Notes: generated by a model from the letters alone, not told the origin. A stretch of 64,000 bases of DNA from an uncultured Eubacteriales bacterium (GCA_900320595.1 ONSW01000004.1:1-64000), one strand, 5' to 3'. Counted from the first letter of the stretch, positions 35,906 to 45,595 are shown. Made by a program: numbers and translations.

Positions 35906-37678
35906 TTGAGAAGGAGAGGCATGGGTTTTGTGATCGGCGCGGGCATCCTGCTGTTGCTGATGCTCGCGGTGCTGGAACTGAATAAGAACACGATTTTGGG
36001 CTTTGCGCTTGCGATCGCCGCGGCGGCGCTGTTCGTCTTTGTGCACGGACAGGCCGCGAACGGCGGGCTGCGCCTCCTCTGCTGGCTCGGGTGGATCGCG
36101 CTCTATGCCGCCATCCTCTTCGCCACCTGGCCGCCCGTCAGGGCGATCCCGGCGGTCGAGGGCAAAAGCGCGGGCGCGACGGAGATCATCACGCTCCGCG
36201 ACGGCGAGGTGCAGGGCGTGCTGAGCGCGGATGGTGAGGTGGAGGTCTTTACCGGCATCCCCTATGCCGCCCCGCCTGTGGGCGAACTGCGCTGGCGCGA
36301 GCCGCAGGACGTCACGCCGTGGGATGGCGTGCGCGTCTGCGACCACTTTGCGCCGATGAGCATGCAGCCGACCAATCTGCCGATCTACGATTCTCTTGCC
36401 CAGATCATCGGCTATCATGATTACAAGATCTCTCTTGCGGACAACAGCCGCGCCCCCGTCAGCGAGGACGCGCTGTACCTCAACGTCTGGAAGCCCGCCG
36501 GCGCGGCGGAGGGACTGCCGGTGTACGTCTATGTCCACGGCGGCTCGCTGCAGACCGGCCAGCCCTGGTACGGCGATTACCGGGGCGAGAACCTGGCGCG
36601 CGAGGGTGCGGTCTATGTGAATTTCGCCTATCGTCTGGGCGTGTTCGGCTATCTCGCCGACAGCGAGCTGGCGGAAGAATCGCCAAACGGCACGACGGGC
36701 AACTATGGCCTGCTCGACCAGATCAAGGCGCTCGAATGGGTGCGCGACAACATCGCCGCGTTCGGCGGCGATGCGAATAACGTCACGCTCGCGGGCGAGT
36801 CGGCCGGTGCGGCCTCGGTCAGCGCGCTGTGCACCTCGCCGCTCGCGGCGGGGCTGTTCCGGCGCGTGCTGCTCGAAAGCTCGACCGTCGCCTCCATTGA
36901 GCCGCCGCATTCATTCCGTCTGCTGGACGAGGCGCTTGAAAGCGGCAAGGAGCTCAAGGCACGCTACGGCGCTGCAAGCATCGCCGATCTGCGCTCTGTT
37001 CCCGCCGAAAAGCTCGTGGGCGAAGCAAGCACCCAGCACCACATGACGGTCGACGGCTATGCTCTCACCGAGACGCCCTATGAATCCTACCGCAGGGGCG
37101 TTCACAACGAACAGGCGATCCTCCACGGCTATAACAGCCGGGAGAGCGGACCCTTTATCCTCTTCTCCCAGGCAAGCCTGAAGGACTATGAAGAGCGCAT
37201 CGAGCGCTTTTTCGGCGAGCACGCGGGCGAGGTCCTTGCCCTCTATCCCGCGTCGACGGACGCCGAGGCAAAGGCTTACTGGGCCGAGATATACGGCGCG
37301 ATCTTCTTTGATTATTCCCATTATTGCCTCAACCGGCTGGCCGTGGAGCGGGGCATCCCTGTGTGGGAGTATTATTTCTCCCGCGACAACGGCCGCCTCG
37401 GCCCGTGGCACAGCGGCGAGATGATCTACTGCTACGGCAACATCCCGGCGGACTCGAAGCTCTTCGATGCGCGTGACCGCGAGCTGAGCGGGCAGATCCT
37501 GCGCTATTTTGCCAACTATGCCAGGCACGGCGACCCGAACGGCGAGGGGCTGCCTGTTTGGGAACAGAACGGCAGCTCGTCGCGCCTGATGGAATTCGGC
37601 GATGAGACGAAGATGATCGACGAGCGCGAGCACGCCCTCTTCGCCGTTCTCGACGCGATGCAGGGCTGGACGGATTAA
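35906..37678 (+). CDS. Membrane-anchored type B carboxylesterase
   Basis: An alpha/beta-hydrolase of the carboxylesterase/para-nitrobenzyl esterase family. Two or three hydrophobic helices fill residues 6-85, then the catalytic domain follows: GIPYAAPPVGELRW, the EDALYLNVW and YVHGGSL oxyanion block, GESAGAASVSAL (Ser299) and the late His in PWHSGEM. The start is uncertain: TTG at 35906 has GAGGGA 6 nt upstream and gives an RRR-rich N-terminus fit for membrane insertion, while ATG at 35921 has AGGAG 4 nt away. A multi-helix N-terminal anchor is unusual for this family. Its substrate is unknown. Confidence 0.87.
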   Translation: MRRRGMGFVIGAGILLLLMLAVLELNKNTILGFALAIAAAALFVFVHGQAANGGLRLLCWLGWIALYAAILFATWPPVRAIPAVEGKSAGATEIITLRDGEVQGVLSADGEVEVFTGIPYAAPPVGELRWREPQDVTPWDGVRVCDHFAPMSMQPTNLPIYDSLAQIIGYHDYKISLADNSRAPVSEDALYLNVWKPAGAAEGLPVYVYVHGGSLQTGQPWYGDYRGENLAREGAVYVNFAYRLGVFGYLADSELAEESPNGTTGNYGLLDQIKALEWVRDNIAAFGGDANNVTLAGESAGAASVSALCTSPLAAGLFRRVLLESSTVASIEPPHSFRLLDEALESGKELKARYGAASIADLRSVPAEKLVGEASTQHHMTVDGYALTETPYESYRRGVHNEQAILHGYNSRESGPFILFSQASLKDYEERIERFFGEHAGEVLALYPASTDAEAKAYWAEIYGAIFFDYSHYCLNRLAVERGIPVWEYYFSRDNGRLGPWHSGEMIYCYGNIPADSKLFDARDRELSGQILRYFANYARHGDPNGEGLPVWEQNGSSSRLMEFGDETKMIDEREHALFAVLDAMQGWTD

Positions 37679-37696
37679 CCGTTTTTCCCGGAACAG

Positions 37697-37738
37697 AAAA
37701 AGGGGGCTGTGTGAAGCATTCACACAGCCCCCTTTTTT
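37697..37738. terminator. Strong bidirectional terminator
   Basis: A 19-bp perfect stem (AAAAAGGGGGCTGTGTGAA with its complement), GCA loop, six Ts; between convergent genes. Confidence 0.93.
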
Positions 37739-37745
37739 GTTTCGA

Positions 37746-38639
37746 TCAGTTCCCGAAGACCCAGAAATGCGTCACGCCGAAGGCCTCGCGGATGAAGTAG
37801 TTGAGCATCACGAAGAAATAGCCCCACGGCGCGGCCACGCCCGCGGCGTCCGTCACGCCGAGCTTTTGGGCAAAGAGCTTGGCACGGTAGAGGTGATACG
37901 CGCTCGAGACGATCGCGACCTTGCCCTGCGGCTCGTCTCCCCGCTCGCGGATGATCGCGAAGGAGTTGATGAGGTTTTCCTCGGTCGAGGTCGCCTTGTC
38001 CTCGACAAGGATGCGCGCGCCATCGACGCCGTGGGAAGTCATATAGTCATACATGGCCTGCCCCTCGGTCACGGTCTCGCCCGGCCCCATGCCGCCGGAG
38101 ACGATCGCGATGCTGTCCGGGTGGCGGTCGAGATAGTCCATCGCTCCCTCCATCCGGCGCACAAGCGTCAGCGAGGGCTGGTCGCGGTAGACCGCGGCGC
38201 CCAGCACGATCAGATAGTCGCGGCCGTCGTCGGCGTCGGTGCGGGCGTTTTTAATAATAAAGCTCTCCACCACACAGAAGTAGACGAGCCCGATGCAGGT
38301 GAGGATCACGACGATCTTCCACAGCACGGCGGGCAGAAAGTGGTGCAGCACCACAAGCGCGGCAACAAACAGCAGCGCATAGCCCCACCAGGCATAGCCC
38401 CGCGCCGCAAAGCGCAGCAGAAAGGCCAGCGAAGCGAGCGTGGCGGCGAGAGCCGCCCAGTTCGGCCGCAGGAACGCCACAGCGACGATGAGCAGCACGG
38501 CCGCCGCAGCGGCGACAGGGTAGGGCCAGACGCCCATCCCGAAGCGCGCCATCCCGAGTGCGGCCGCGGCAAGCACAAGCGCCGCAGCCAGCAGCAGCCA
38601 GGCAAGCAGACGTTTTTTCGTGTTCTTATGTTCAGCCAT
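37746..38639 (-). CDS. YdcF/DUF218-family membrane protein
   Basis: Four or five hydrophobic segments in residues 12-125 are followed by a DUF218 domain (about 140-297) with IVLGAAVYRD, SGGMGPGETVTEGQAMYDYM, EDKATSTEENL and SSAYHLYRA motifs. Relatives such as SanA/ElyC act in envelope maintenance and lipid-carrier homeostasis. The start is ATG at 38639, GGAGG 7 nt upstream. It overlaps the end of the ABC-F gene by 8 nt, so it is translationally coupled to it. Confidence 0.86.
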   Translation of the reverse strand: MAEHKNTKKRLLAWLLLAAALVLAAAALGMARFGMGVWPYPVAAAAAVLLIVAVAFLRPNWAALAATLASLAFLLRFAARGYAWWGYALLFVAALVVLHHFLPAVLWKIVVILTCIGLVYFCVVESFIIKNARTDADDGRDYLIVLGAAVYRDQPSLTLVRRMEGAMDYLDRHPDSIAIVSGGMGPGETVTEGQAMYDYMTSHGVDGARILVEDKATSTEENLINSFAIIRERGDEPQGKVAIVSSAYHLYRAKLFAQKLGVTDAAGVAAPWGYFFVMLNYFIREAFGVTHFWVFGN

Positions 38640-40503
38640 TGAGTTCCTCCCATTTTTCATACAGCGCCATCAGCTTTTCCTCGAGTCCTTCCTTCTCGGA
38701 GCCGAGCTCCATCAGCTTTTGATAGTCGCTGGGGTTTTCCGCCTCCTCGCGCGCGAGGGCGGCGAGTTTTTCCTCGAGCGCGGCGATCTCCTTTTCCGTT
38801 CTGGCGATCTGCCTCTCGGCGTTCGCCGGGCGGGGCTGGCGCGTGTCGCGCTTTTCTTTTTTCTCGGCCTTTTCGGCGTTCCGGCTGAAGACGGCCTGGC
38901 GCTCGCGCCACTCGCCGTATTCCTTCCAGCCGCCGCGAAAATCGGTGAACCGCCCGTCCTCCAGCGTCCAGATGCGCGTGGCAAAGCGCTCGATAAAAAA
39001 GCGGTCGTGCGAGACGAAGAGCAGCGTCTGCTCGAAGTCCGCCAGCGCGTCCTCGATCCACTCGCGGCTGGCGATGTCGAGGTGGTTGGTCGGCTCGTCG
39101 AGGATCAGCAGATTGATCTCACCGCCCATCAGCATACAAAGACGCAAACGGCTCTTCTCGCCGCCGGAGAGGGTCGCGACCGTTTTGAACACATCCTCGC
39201 CGCGAAAGCCGAAAGCCGCGAGCCGGTCGCGCGCCTCCTGCGGCTGGACCCGGCATTCCCAAAGCATCGTGTCGAGCATGCTGCGGCTCTCATCCGCAAA
39301 GCGTACGATCTGCGGCAGATAGGCCGCTTTGACCGCCGGGCCGCGGTAGATATAGCCCGCGTCGGGCGTCTCCTCGCCCATGAGGAGCTTTAAAAAGCTC
39401 GTCTTGCCCGCGCCGTTGTCGCCGATGAGGGCGATGCGCTCGCCGCCCGTGACTTCCAGCGAGACGCCGGAGAAGAGCACGCGGCCGGAAAAGCCCTTTT
39501 CCAGCCCGTCGGCCACAATGACCTCGTCTCCGTCAAAGTCGCGTTCGCGGAATTTGACGGAGAGCTTGCGCGCTTCGGTCGGCTTTTCGGTTTTCGAAAG
39601 GCGCTCGATGCGCTTTTCCATCGAGAAGGCGCGCTTGTGCAGCTTGTCCGCGCCCATAAAGGCCCAGAGATGCAGCTTGTCCGCCGCGCGCTGCAGCTGC
39701 TCGATCTTTGCCTGGTCCTTTTCGTATTGCTTGAGCTTTTCCTCAAAGCGGCGCTGCCGCTCGGCGACGAAAAAGCTGTAATTGCCGCTGTAAAATTCCG
39801 CTTTGCCGTCCACGATCTCGATGCAGCGCTGCGCCACGGTGTCGAGAAAATAGCGGTCGTGGCTGATGGCCAGCACCGTGCCTTGAAAGTGGAGGATGTA
39901 CTCCTCCAGCCACTCGGTGGCGTGGAGGTCGAGATGGTTCGTCGGCTCGTCGAGCAGGAGGATGTCCGTGTCCTCCAGAATGAGCCGGGCCAGATTGACG
40001 CGCGTGCGCTCACCGCCGGAGAGCGTGTCAAAGCTCTGCGTGCGCATGGCGGGCGTGATGTCGAGCCCGTTCGCCACGCGGTTGCGCTCGCTGTCCATCT
40101 CATATCCGCCGAGACGGCGAAAGTCGTCCGACAGCCGGTCATACTCCCGCAGCAGGGCGGGAGAGCTGTCGTGCTCCATTTCCGCGGCCAGATCCTCGAG
40201 CCGGGCGCTGATGGCGTACAGCCGCCGGTGGGCGTCGCGCAGCACATCCTCGGTCGTCCAGCCGTCGGGGAAAACGGGGATCTGGGAGATGAGCCCGATC
40301 CGCTTGCCCGGCGCGACCGCGGCCGTTCCCTCGTCTGCGCGCTCCTCGCCGCAGAGGATGCGGAAGAGCGTCGTCTTGCCGCAGCCGTTCGGACCGAGGA
40401 TGCCGATATGCTCGCCGGAGTTGACCGTGAAGGACAGCCCGTCGAGTATTTTTTTGCCGACCTCAAAGGATTTTTCGAGGTCTTTTACCGTAATGTCGAT
40501 CAT
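38632..40503 (-). CDS. ABC-F family ATPase
   Basis: A soluble protein with two ABC ATPase domains and no membrane part, of the type that acts on ribosomes to rescue or protect translation. Domain 1 has LGPNGCGKTT, LSGGERTRVNLARL and LLDEPTNHLDL. The P-site linker is basic and helical (about 230-310). Domain 2 has IGDNGAGKTSF, LSGGEKSRLRLCML and LILDEPTNHLDI. The C-terminal coiled coil (about 540-623) is Lys/Glu-rich. At 623 aa it is like Uup/YdiF. It could be a housekeeping factor or a resistance protein; no resistance-specific marker is seen. Confidence 0.92.
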   Translation of the reverse strand: MIDITVKDLEKSFEVGKKILDGLSFTVNSGEHIGILGPNGCGKTTLFRILCGEERADEGTAAVAPGKRIGLISQIPVFPDGWTTEDVLRDAHRRLYAISARLEDLAAEMEHDSSPALLREYDRLSDDFRRLGGYEMDSERNRVANGLDITPAMRTQSFDTLSGGERTRVNLARLILEDTDILLLDEPTNHLDLHATEWLEEYILHFQGTVLAISHDRYFLDTVAQRCIEIVDGKAEFYSGNYSFFVAERQRRFEEKLKQYEKDQAKIEQLQRAADKLHLWAFMGADKLHKRAFSMEKRIERLSKTEKPTEARKLSVKFRERDFDGDEVIVADGLEKGFSGRVLFSGVSLEVTGGERIALIGDNGAGKTSFLKLLMGEETPDAGYIYRGPAVKAAYLPQIVRFADESRSMLDTMLWECRVQPQEARDRLAAFGFRGEDVFKTVATLSGGEKSRLRLCMLMGGEINLLILDEPTNHLDIASREWIEDALADFEQTLLFVSHDRFFIERFATRIWTLEDGRFTDFRGGWKEYGEWRERQAVFSRNAEKAEKKEKRDTRQPRPANAERQIARTEKEIAALEEKLAALAREEAENPSDYQKLMELGSEKEGLEEKLMALYEKWEELNG

Positions 40504-40516
40504 AGTCCGTTCCTTG

Positions 40517-41824
40517 TTACCCCTCCGCCGCGATGGCCGCGCGCAGGATCTTCGCCGCCGCCGGCGCGGCGCTGATCAGTCCCGCGCCGCCGTGCTCGAT
40601 CATCACGACGAAGGCATAGGGATGCGCCGCATCGTCGAGAAAGCCGGTGAACCAGCTGTGCGGCTCGCCGCTGCCGACCTCGGCCGTCCCGGTCTTGGCG
40701 CAAAGGCCGTAGAGACCGGGAAAATTCGTCTGGGGATCATAATGCGCCGTGACGTTATAGCTCATCATTTCCTTGAGCTTTTTTGCCGTACCCTCGTTTA
40801 TGAGACGCGTCTGTACAGGCTCCTCGTCCGAAAGGATCAGACGCGGGGTCGCGAGCATGCCGTCGTTTGCGATCGCCGCGACGTAGCGCAGCATCGCAAA
40901 GGGCGTGATAAGATCGGTGGACTGGCCGATGCCCGACCAGGCCAGCTCCGGATTGCCGGCGTATTCGGTGCGGTAGTTGCCGGGAACGGCATAGAGCCCA
41001 TCAAGCTCCAGCGTGTCGAGAAAGCCGTAATCCCGCACGTGACGGTAAAGACTGTTATAGCCCGTCGCTACGGCGATCTGGGCAAAGGCGCTGTTGCACG
41101 AGTTGGCAAGCGCCTGCTCGACGCTCTGGTAGCCGTGCACGCCGGTGCAGTGGATGTCCACGGTGCCGATCGTGTATTCACCCTCACAGAGAAACTGGCG
41201 GGAGAAGAGATCGGGCACGTCCTCGATCGCGGCCGCCGCCGTGACCAGCTTGAAGATCGAGCCGGGCGGGAAGGTGGCGGTGAGACAGCGGTTGATAAAC
41301 GCCGTGTCGGCGACCTTTGCCTCGCCGTTGATCGGGTCGACCGAGGGCAGCGAGACCATCGCGAGCACCTCGCCGGTCTTATAGTTCATCAGCATCGCCG
41401 CGCCGCGCCGGTTATAGCCGATCGCGTTCCACGCCGCGCGGCAGAGCGAGGCGTCGACCGTCAGCGTAAACTGTTTGGGCTCCTTTTTCGTCGTGCCGGA
41501 GAGCAGCTCGTATTCCTGCATATCGCCCCAATAGGCGCTGAGCGCGCCCGTGCCGGTGCGGTTCCAGTAATCGCCCGTCACGTGATAGCAGGCCACGCGC
41601 GTCTCCGCGTCGTCGGAAAAGGCGCTCTTCGTCGCGTCAAAGGAGGCGAGGACGACACCGTTCCGGTCGCGCAGCTCTCCGCCGGCGCCGGCGTTGGCGC
41701 GCGAGAAGTACAGCGCCCAGTCGCGCCCCTCGTCGACATAGCGCAGCACGAACACCGTCATCCCGAAGATGATCGCCGCGGCCAGCAGCAGCACCGTAAA
41801 GGCGCGCCGTGTGATCTTTTTCAT
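40517..41824 (-). CDS. Class B penicillin-binding protein (transpeptidase)
   Basis: A membrane-anchored PBP that cross-links peptidoglycan. There is a single N-terminal helix (residues about 8-28) after MKKITRR. The transpeptidase domain has S-I-F-K at 189-192 (catalytic Ser189), SCN (about 250) and KTG in CAKTGTAEVG. It is a short PbpA/FtsI-like form (435 aa) without a long dimerisation domain. The ATG at 41824 is the start; the upstream frame lies in the intergenic region. It lies directly downstream of the FHA-SEDS gene, as expected for a SEDS-PBP pair. Confidence 0.92.
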   Translation of the reverse strand: MKKITRRAFTVLLLAAAIIFGMTVFVLRYVDEGRDWALYFSRANAGAGGELRDRNGVVLASFDATKSAFSDDAETRVACYHVTGDYWNRTGTGALSAYWGDMQEYELLSGTTKKEPKQFTLTVDASLCRAAWNAIGYNRRGAAMLMNYKTGEVLAMVSLPSVDPINGEAKVADTAFINRCLTATFPPGSIFKLVTAAAAIEDVPDLFSRQFLCEGEYTIGTVDIHCTGVHGYQSVEQALANSCNSAFAQIAVATGYNSLYRHVRDYGFLDTLELDGLYAVPGNYRTEYAGNPELAWSGIGQSTDLITPFAMLRYVAAIANDGMLATPRLILSDEEPVQTRLINEGTAKKLKEMMSYNVTAHYDPQTNFPGLYGLCAKTGTAEVGSGEPHSWFTGFLDDAAHPYAFVVMIEHGGAGLISAAPAAAKILRAAIAAEG

Positions 41825-41903
41825 GCGCCGCGGCCCTTCCTTTCCATTGGAGAACTGACAGCATGGCCCTGCATGGCCGTCCTGTTTAAATTGGTCATTT
41901 CGG

Positions 41904-43643
41904 TCATGCGCCGCGGCCTCCTCTCTTCGTACCTGCGCTCTTCGTCCGGGCTTTGCGTTCGTCCTTCGCCGAAGCGGAGAACAGCTCCGCGACCGGGCGG
42001 ACGACAAAGCTGCCGCCGCGCCGCGTGTCGGCGCCCTTGATAAAGGCCATCATCATCCAGCAGGCGAGCAGCGACGTCCCGCCGCGCGAGACGAAGGGGA
42101 AGGTCACACCCGTAAAGGGCAGCAGGTCGAGCGAACCGAATACGTTGAGCGCCATCTGCGCCATCAGCATGCTGACGGCGGCGCAGGCGGCGATCGCGTA
42201 ATAGGCCGAGCGGCCGCGCCGCGCCGTGCGCACGGCGAAAAAGCTGAGCGTCAGGACGGCAAGCACCATGCACAGCGCGATGATGAGCCCCTGCTCCTCA
42301 CAGATCACGGCAAAGACCATGTCGGTGTCGGCCGCGACGATCTCCGTCAGCCAGCCGCCGCCCGCGCCCTTGCCGAACAGTCCGCCTCCCGCCGCCGCGC
42401 CGAGTGCGCGCGTCTGCTGGTAGCCCGCGCCGTAGACGTCCTCCCACACATGGCCCCAGGTGGCAAAGCGCCGGGCGATATAGGGACGGATGCTCACGGC
42501 AAGGAAGCCCGCCATCGCCGCGCCGGAGACGGCGAGGAACACCGTCGCGATCGAGCCGGAACGTAAAAACGAGATCACCAGGAAACAGAGGAAGAACACA
42601 AGCGCACTGCCGAAATCACCGATCAGCGCGAGCGCGCCGACGCAGATCGCCGAAAAGACGATGAACACGATGAGGTTGCGCCGCCGGTAAAGACGGTCGA
42701 GCGTCGCGGCGCCGACATAGATATAGGCGACCTTGACCAGCTCCGAGGGCTGGAAGGAGATCCCGGCGACGGAGAGCCAGCTCTTCGCGCCGTTTAAGGT
42801 GTCGCTCGTCGCAAGATTCAGCCCCAGCAGCGCCACGGCGAGCGCCGCGACAAGAAGACGGGTGCGCTCGGTGCGGCGCAGATCGCGCAGCCACAGCCCC
42901 AGCAGCAGGAACAGCACAAACGAGATGAGGATCAGCACCGTCTGCTTGAACATGTCCTGCGGCACGGCCGAGGCCGTCACCGAGACGCCGAGAGACGTGA
43001 GATAAAAGGCGATCGTCTCGACCTCAAAGCCGCTGCGGCCGATGAGACGCATCGCGTAATAGCAAAACCATTCGAGCAAGATCAGCACCGCGAAGCCGAG
43101 CGCGACGGAGAGCGTCTGCCCTTCGGGTGCGGTGAACAGATGCTGAAAGAGGAGCAGCAGTTCAAAGAGCGTCAGTTCAAAGAGCGTCAGAGCGGGGGAG
43201 ACGCTCTTGCCGGCCGAGGTGCGCTGAGCGTCGAGCGCGCTGCCCTTTGCCGCGCCGAGATCCTGCAGACGCATCGTCGCGCCGCCGACTCGTACGGCGT
43301 CGCCGCTTTCGACCTCGGCGCCGCCGGCAGATACGGCCTCGCCGTTCACGCTCACGCCGCCGCGGGAAAACACGTCAAAAACCATCCAGCGCCCGTCGTC
43401 GCGCCGCTTTAAAACAGCCTGGATGCGATCGACATCCTCGCGCTCGACGCGGATGTCGGCCGAGCGGGCGCGCCCGATCAGATTTTCCCAGTGCGTGACC
43501 GGGACCGAATCGCGCCCGAAGCGAGCCGTGGCCCAGGTCTCGGCCTCAAAGCCGGCAGAGAGCATCGAACGGATGCAGCGGATCATGATCACGAGCGAGA
43601 GCGCGATCATCGCGTATTTCGACCAGGTCATGCAGCTGTCCAA
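41904..43643 (-). CDS. FHA-SEDS fusion (FtsW/RodA/SpoVE-family glycosyltransferase)
   Basis: A SEDS peptidoglycan polymerase with an N-terminal phosphothreonine-reading domain. After one helix (residues 9-28) comes an FHA domain (about 45-125: ENLIGRARSADI, VFDVFSRGGVSVNG, SGDAVRVGG). The SEDS core of about ten helices (150-545) has GAKSWLSVAGISFQPSELVKVAYI, the loop GYQQTRALGAAAGGGLFGKG and PFVSRGGTSLLACW. The start is TTG at 43643 with GGAGG close upstream; the ATG at 43631 has no site. The basic tail is cytoplasmic. It is transcribed with the PBP from a good promoter. FHA suggests control by a Ser/Thr kinase (inference). Confidence 0.93.
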   Translation of the reverse strand: MDSCMTWSKYAMIALSLVIMIRCIRSMLSAGFEAETWATARFGRDSVPVTHWENLIGRARSADIRVEREDVDRIQAVLKRRDDGRWMVFDVFSRGGVSVNGEAVSAGGAEVESGDAVRVGGATMRLQDLGAAKGSALDAQRTSAGKSVSPALTLFELTLFELLLLFQHLFTAPEGQTLSVALGFAVLILLEWFCYYAMRLIGRSGFEVETIAFYLTSLGVSVTASAVPQDMFKQTVLILISFVLFLLLGLWLRDLRRTERTRLLVAALAVALLGLNLATSDTLNGAKSWLSVAGISFQPSELVKVAYIYVGAATLDRLYRRRNLIVFIVFSAICVGALALIGDFGSALVFFLCFLVISFLRSGSIATVFLAVSGAAMAGFLAVSIRPYIARRFATWGHVWEDVYGAGYQQTRALGAAAGGGLFGKGAGGGWLTEIVAADTDMVFAVICEEQGLIIALCMVLAVLTLSFFAVRTARRGRSAYYAIAACAAVSMLMAQMALNVFGSLDLLPFTGVTFPFVSRGGTSLLACWMMMAFIKGADTRRGGSFVVRPVAELFSASAKDERKARTKSAGTKRGGRGA

Positions 43644-43692
43644 GAAAGCCTCCGTACGAATGCCCTCCTTTCCATAGTAAAAAACGCATTAT

Positions 43693-43721
43693 ATTATACC
43701 ACGTCCGGCCGCCCTTGACAA
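43693..43721 (-). promoter_or_regulatory. SigA promoter of the SEDS-PBP genes
   Basis: On the minus strand TTGTCA (43721-43716), 17-bp spacer ending TGG, TATAAT (43698-43693). Confidence 0.85.
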
Positions 43722-43780
43722 CAAAAGCGCCGCTCCGCGGGCCTCGTTTTGCCACGGAACGGCGCGATCTTAAGGATTTT

Positions 43781-44062
43781 TCAGCTTTCTTTTCCGCCTT
43801 CTGACAGCAGACGCTCCTCGCTTGCGCGGCACAGCGCGATCACACGCTCGAAGAAGGCCGCTGTCTCCGCTTCATATTCGGCGGGACTCTGCGCCGCGAC
43901 GGCGGCGAGCTTTTCTCTTTCGCGCGCCTCGTCGAGCGCGCCGAGCCCGTGTTCCTTTTTCCAGACGGCGATCTCGCCGCAGAGCGCAAGCCGGCGCGCA
44001 AAGAGCGCAAGCAGCTCGCGGTCGATGTCGTCGATCGCGGCGCGGTAATCCTTCAGTTCCAT
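43781..44062 (-). CDS. AroQ-class chorismate mutase
   Basis: Rearranges chorismate to prephenate for phenylalanine and tyrosine. The 93-aa all-helical domain starts MELKDYRAAIDDIDRELLALFARRLALCGEIAVWK, with the family's ID.LL..R pattern and the conserved K. The start is ATG at 44062 with AAGAGG upstream. It stands alone, away from other aromatic genes, and lies between the htrA terminator and the SEDS promoter. Confidence 0.87.
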   Translation of the reverse strand: MELKDYRAAIDDIDRELLALFARRLALCGEIAVWKKEHGLGALDEAREREKLAAVAAQSPAEYEAETAAFFERVIALCRASEERLLSEGGKES

Positions 44063-44127
44063 CACAAAACCTCTTTTCCGGTTTTCTCCTGCGTCCACTA
44101 TACGCAGCCGCGGCCTTTTCTGTCAAG

Positions 44128-44177
44128 AAAAACAAAGGACCGTACGCCCTTTGCAGAAACGTACGGCCCTTCGTTTT
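44128..44177 (-). terminator. Terminator of htrA
   Basis: A roughly 17-bp stem with two wobble positions (CGTACGG core) and, on the minus strand, TTTGTTTTTC after it. A 13-nt loop. Confidence 0.75.
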
Positions 44178-44230
44178 GGGAGAAAAGAGAGGATTAAAGG
44201 AGTAGAAAAGTAGCAAATGGAATGGAGGGA

Positions 44231-45595
44231 TCAGCTCTTCGCCTCGTCAAAGGTGATCGTGAGCGTGATCTCCTCGCCGCCGCGGTAGACCGTTACCTCG
44301 GTCGTGTCGCCGGCGGAGAAGCTGTGCAGCGCGCTTGTCAGATCGGTATAGCCGGTGATGCTGCGCTCGCCGAGCTTGATGATGATGTCCTTTTCCTGCA
44401 CGCCCGCCTTGTCGGCGCAGCTGCCGGATTCGACCTGGTAGACATAGGCGCCGAGCGGCATGCCCCAGTACTGGGCGTACATGGAGTTGTAGCGCTGGTC
44501 GACGGAGACGCCCATATAGGCCTTGCCGGAGACATAGCCCTTGGTGATGAGGTCGTTTGCGATGCTCACCGCGTCGTTGATCGGGATGGCAAAGCCAAGT
44601 CCCTCGACGCCGGTGCTGGCGTATTTCGCGGTGACGATGCCGATGACCTCGCCCGCGGCGTTGTACACGGGGCCGCCGGAGTTGCCGGAGTTGACGGCCG
44701 CGTCGATCTGGAACATGTTGATGGCGACTCCGCTCTCGTCCGAGGTGATCAGACGGTCAAGCGCGCTGACATGTCCGGTGGACATCGAGAAGTCCAGCTC
44801 GCCGAGCGGGTTGCCCACGGCGTAGACGAGATCGCCCACCGCGATGCTGCTGCTGTTTCCGAAGGTGACGGGGGTAAGACCCTCGGCGTCGATCTTCAAA
44901 ACGGCGACGTCGTTGTATTTCTCATAGCCGACGATGCTCGCGACATAGCGCGTGCCGTCGCGCAGGATGACGTTGACGTCCTTGCTGTTCTGGGCTGCCA
45001 GCTCGATGACGTGATAGTTCGTCAGGATATAGCCGTCGGACGAAACGATAAAGCCCGTGCCGGAGACGGCGGAGGAGCTGTTCATGCCGAAGAAGTTGGT
45101 ATAGGTGACCTCGGTCGTGATGCCGACGACCTGCTCGCAGGCCTGTTCATAAAGCTGCGCGGCCGTAAGAGCCGAGCCGCTCGATACCGGCGTCGCCGCC
45201 GTGGCGCTCTCGCCGTCTGCGGCGGCAGCGGCCTCTCTCGCCGCCTGGGCCAGGACCAACTCGTTGCGGGCCTGCTCAAGCGACTCGACCCGCTCGCTCA
45301 GCCGGCCGGCCATGAAGCCGCCGCCCACGACGCCGCCGAGAATGGCGCACACGAGACACAGCGCGATCAGCCCGATCAGCCTGCCGCCCTTGCCGCTCTT
45401 TTCCTTCTTCACCGGCTTTTTCGGCTCGGGAGGAGTGTAATAGCGGGGCGGGACGGTGTTCTCGTCGGCGGGCGTATAATGCGCGTCGGAATAGATGCTC
45501 TCTTTTTCAAAGCCGCCGCCATAGCGGTATTCACCGCCGGTTGCCGTTTCATTCTTCTGTTCGGAAATCTCGTTTTCGTTTTCCGGTTCGTACAT
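44231..45595 (-). CDS. htrA: HtrA/DegP-type membrane serine protease with PDZ domain
   Basis: An envelope quality-control protease. The first 75 residues are a cytoplasmic polar tail, then a transmembrane helix (about 76-98, LIGLIALCLVCAILGGVVGGG), a short coiled coil and linker, and the trypsin-like domain with H195 (TNYHVIE), D229 (NDVAVLK) and S306 (GNSGGP). One PDZ domain fills the last 100 residues (MPLGAYVYQVESGSCADKAGV). At 455 aa it fits the membrane-anchored Gram-positive type. The start is ATG at 45595; a TTG two codons earlier is closer to AGAGG. Confidence 0.94.
   Translation of the reverse strand: MYEPENENEISEQKNETATGGEYRYGGGFEKESIYSDAHYTPADENTVPPRYYTPPEPKKPVKKEKSGKGGRLIGLIALCLVCAILGGVVGGGFMAGRLSERVESLEQARNELVLAQAAREAAAAADGESATAATPVSSGSALTAAQLYEQACEQVVGITTEVTYTNFFGMNSSSAVSGTGFIVSSDGYILTNYHVIELAAQNSKDVNVILRDGTRYVASIVGYEKYNDVAVLKIDAEGLTPVTFGNSSSIAVGDLVYAVGNPLGELDFSMSTGHVSALDRLITSDESGVAINMFQIDAAVNSGNSGGPVYNAAGEVIGIVTAKYASTGVEGLGFAIPINDAVSIANDLITKGYVSGKAYMGVSVDQRYNSMYAQYWGMPLGAYVYQVESGSCADKAGVQEKDIIIKLGERSITGYTDLTSALHSFSAGDTTEVTVYRGGEEITLTITFDEAKS

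Noticed and set aside
36480..36686. Small arginine/proline-rich open frames inside the esterase and other GC-rich genes
   Set aside because: Typical of off-frame reading of GC-rich DNA; no ribosome site or similarity.
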